Shown one piece after another: positions 5,807-6,164 of a DNA stretch of 6,164 nucleotides. A program made the translations under genes and the position numbers. The stretch covers positions 1-6,164 of the forward strand of contig JAUWRZ010000135.1 of assembly GCA_030610325.1 (NCBI GenBank), in the 5' to 3' direction. This DNA is from Sulfurimonadaceae bacterium (GTDB lineage Bacteria > Campylobacterota > Campylobacteria > Campylobacterales > Sulfurimonadaceae). The notes under the pieces were generated by a model, which was not told the DNA's origin, ran no database searches, and saw nothing but the letters and a program-made list of their open reading frames with translations. Positions within the stretch are counted from its first letter, which is position 1, and each line of letters begins with the position of its first letter.

Positions 5807-6164
5807 GAAAAGTCCTGATCGTAGAAGATGAGCTGATACCTGCCGACTACCTTAGGAAGGTCTTATTAAAAGAGCGATATGAGGTACTAAAGATCGTCAG
5901 CTCCGGTAAAGATGCCATCGAAGCCGCCCGTGAACTGCGTCCGGACATCATCTTGATGGACATCATGCTCGCAGATGAGACAAGTGGTACAAAGGCAGCA
6001 CTGCAGATACGTCACTCCTTACCTGAGACGATCATCATCTTTTTGACCGCCTACTCTGACACTGCAATGATCGATGAAGCACTGGAATCAGATGCGTATG
6101 CTTACCTGAGTAAGCCCTACCGCCCTAAAGAGATAATGGTGACTATGAAGATGGCTTTGCAGAC
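5803..6164 (+). CDS. Response regulator, receiver domain (3' end beyond window)
   Basis: The first 120 codons of a response regulator that continues past the window edge. Receiver-domain residues are all present: acidic pocket E8-D9 in LIVEDE, phosphorylation site D53 in LMDIML, T82 in FLTAYS, and K104 in LSKPY. It starts on the ATG that overlaps the kinase stop (ATGA), so it is almost certainly the kinase's phosphorylation partner. No output domain is visible because the sequence stops near the end of the receiver fold. It could be a single-domain regulator or carry a DNA-binding or enzymatic domain; receivers paired with HisKA_2 kinases occur in several such forms. Confidence 0.92.
   Translation, partial: MRKVLIVEDELIPADYLRKVLLKERYEVLKIVSSGKDAIEAARELRPDIILMDIMLADETSGTKAALQIRHSLPETIIIFLTAYSDTAMIDEALESDAYAYLSKPYRPKEIMVTMKMALQ

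Overview
The window reads as a chromosomal metal/metalloid-handling neighbourhood, probably from a Campylobacterota bacterium (Sulfurovum/Sulfurimonas-like). That assignment rests on protein style, compact gene packing and AT-rich promoters with a recognisable -10 but weak -35 elements. It is an inference, not a proof. Apart from short intergenic stretches, everything is coding; I see no rRNA, tRNA, CRISPR array, insertion sequence or integrase.

Layout: (1) 2-121 (+) is the last 39 codons of an unrecognised gene. (2) 122-290 has no gene; it holds only weak hairpins and no convincing terminator. (3) 291-2594 (-) encodes a complete CopA-type P1B-1 Cu(I)-exporting ATPase with a YHS domain plus a heavy-metal-binding domain in place of the usual N-terminal HMA domains. 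(4) 2595-2781 is a divergent control region with two separate repeat structures, one near copA and one near the next gene. (5) 2782-4197 (+) encodes a two-domain protein: an ArsM-like methyltransferase with a Cys-rich linker, fused to a second complete class I SAM methyltransferase. (6) 4184-4585 (-) encodes an ArsR/SmtB-family repressor, whose 3' end overlaps the methyltransferase gene tail to tail by 14 bp. (7) 4586-4678 is a second divergent control region. (8) 4679-5806 (+) encodes a six-TM HisKA_2-type sensor histidine kinase. (9) 5803-6164 (+) is the start of its response regulator, overlapping the kinase by ATGA and cut off by the window end.

How the parts may work together (inference): the ArsR protein probably controls its own gene and the methyltransferase, because a 13-base motif, TTTAGCAT-NN-TAG, occurs in front of both, matching at 11 of 13 positions. 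CopA exports Cu(I). The methyltransferase would act on arsenite or another thiophilic metalloid, but two of the cysteines that define ArsM catalysis are missing, so its substrate is open. The kinase/response-regulator pair may be an independent signalling operon that happens to adjoin the metal genes; nothing in its sequence identifies a signal.

The most interesting items are the fused double methyltransferase with relocated cysteines, the shared candidate ArsR operator, the 11-bp-phased direct repeats upstream of both copA and the kinase, and the kinase promoter whose perfect TATAAT sits only 5 nt before the ATG, which implies a leaderless transcript.
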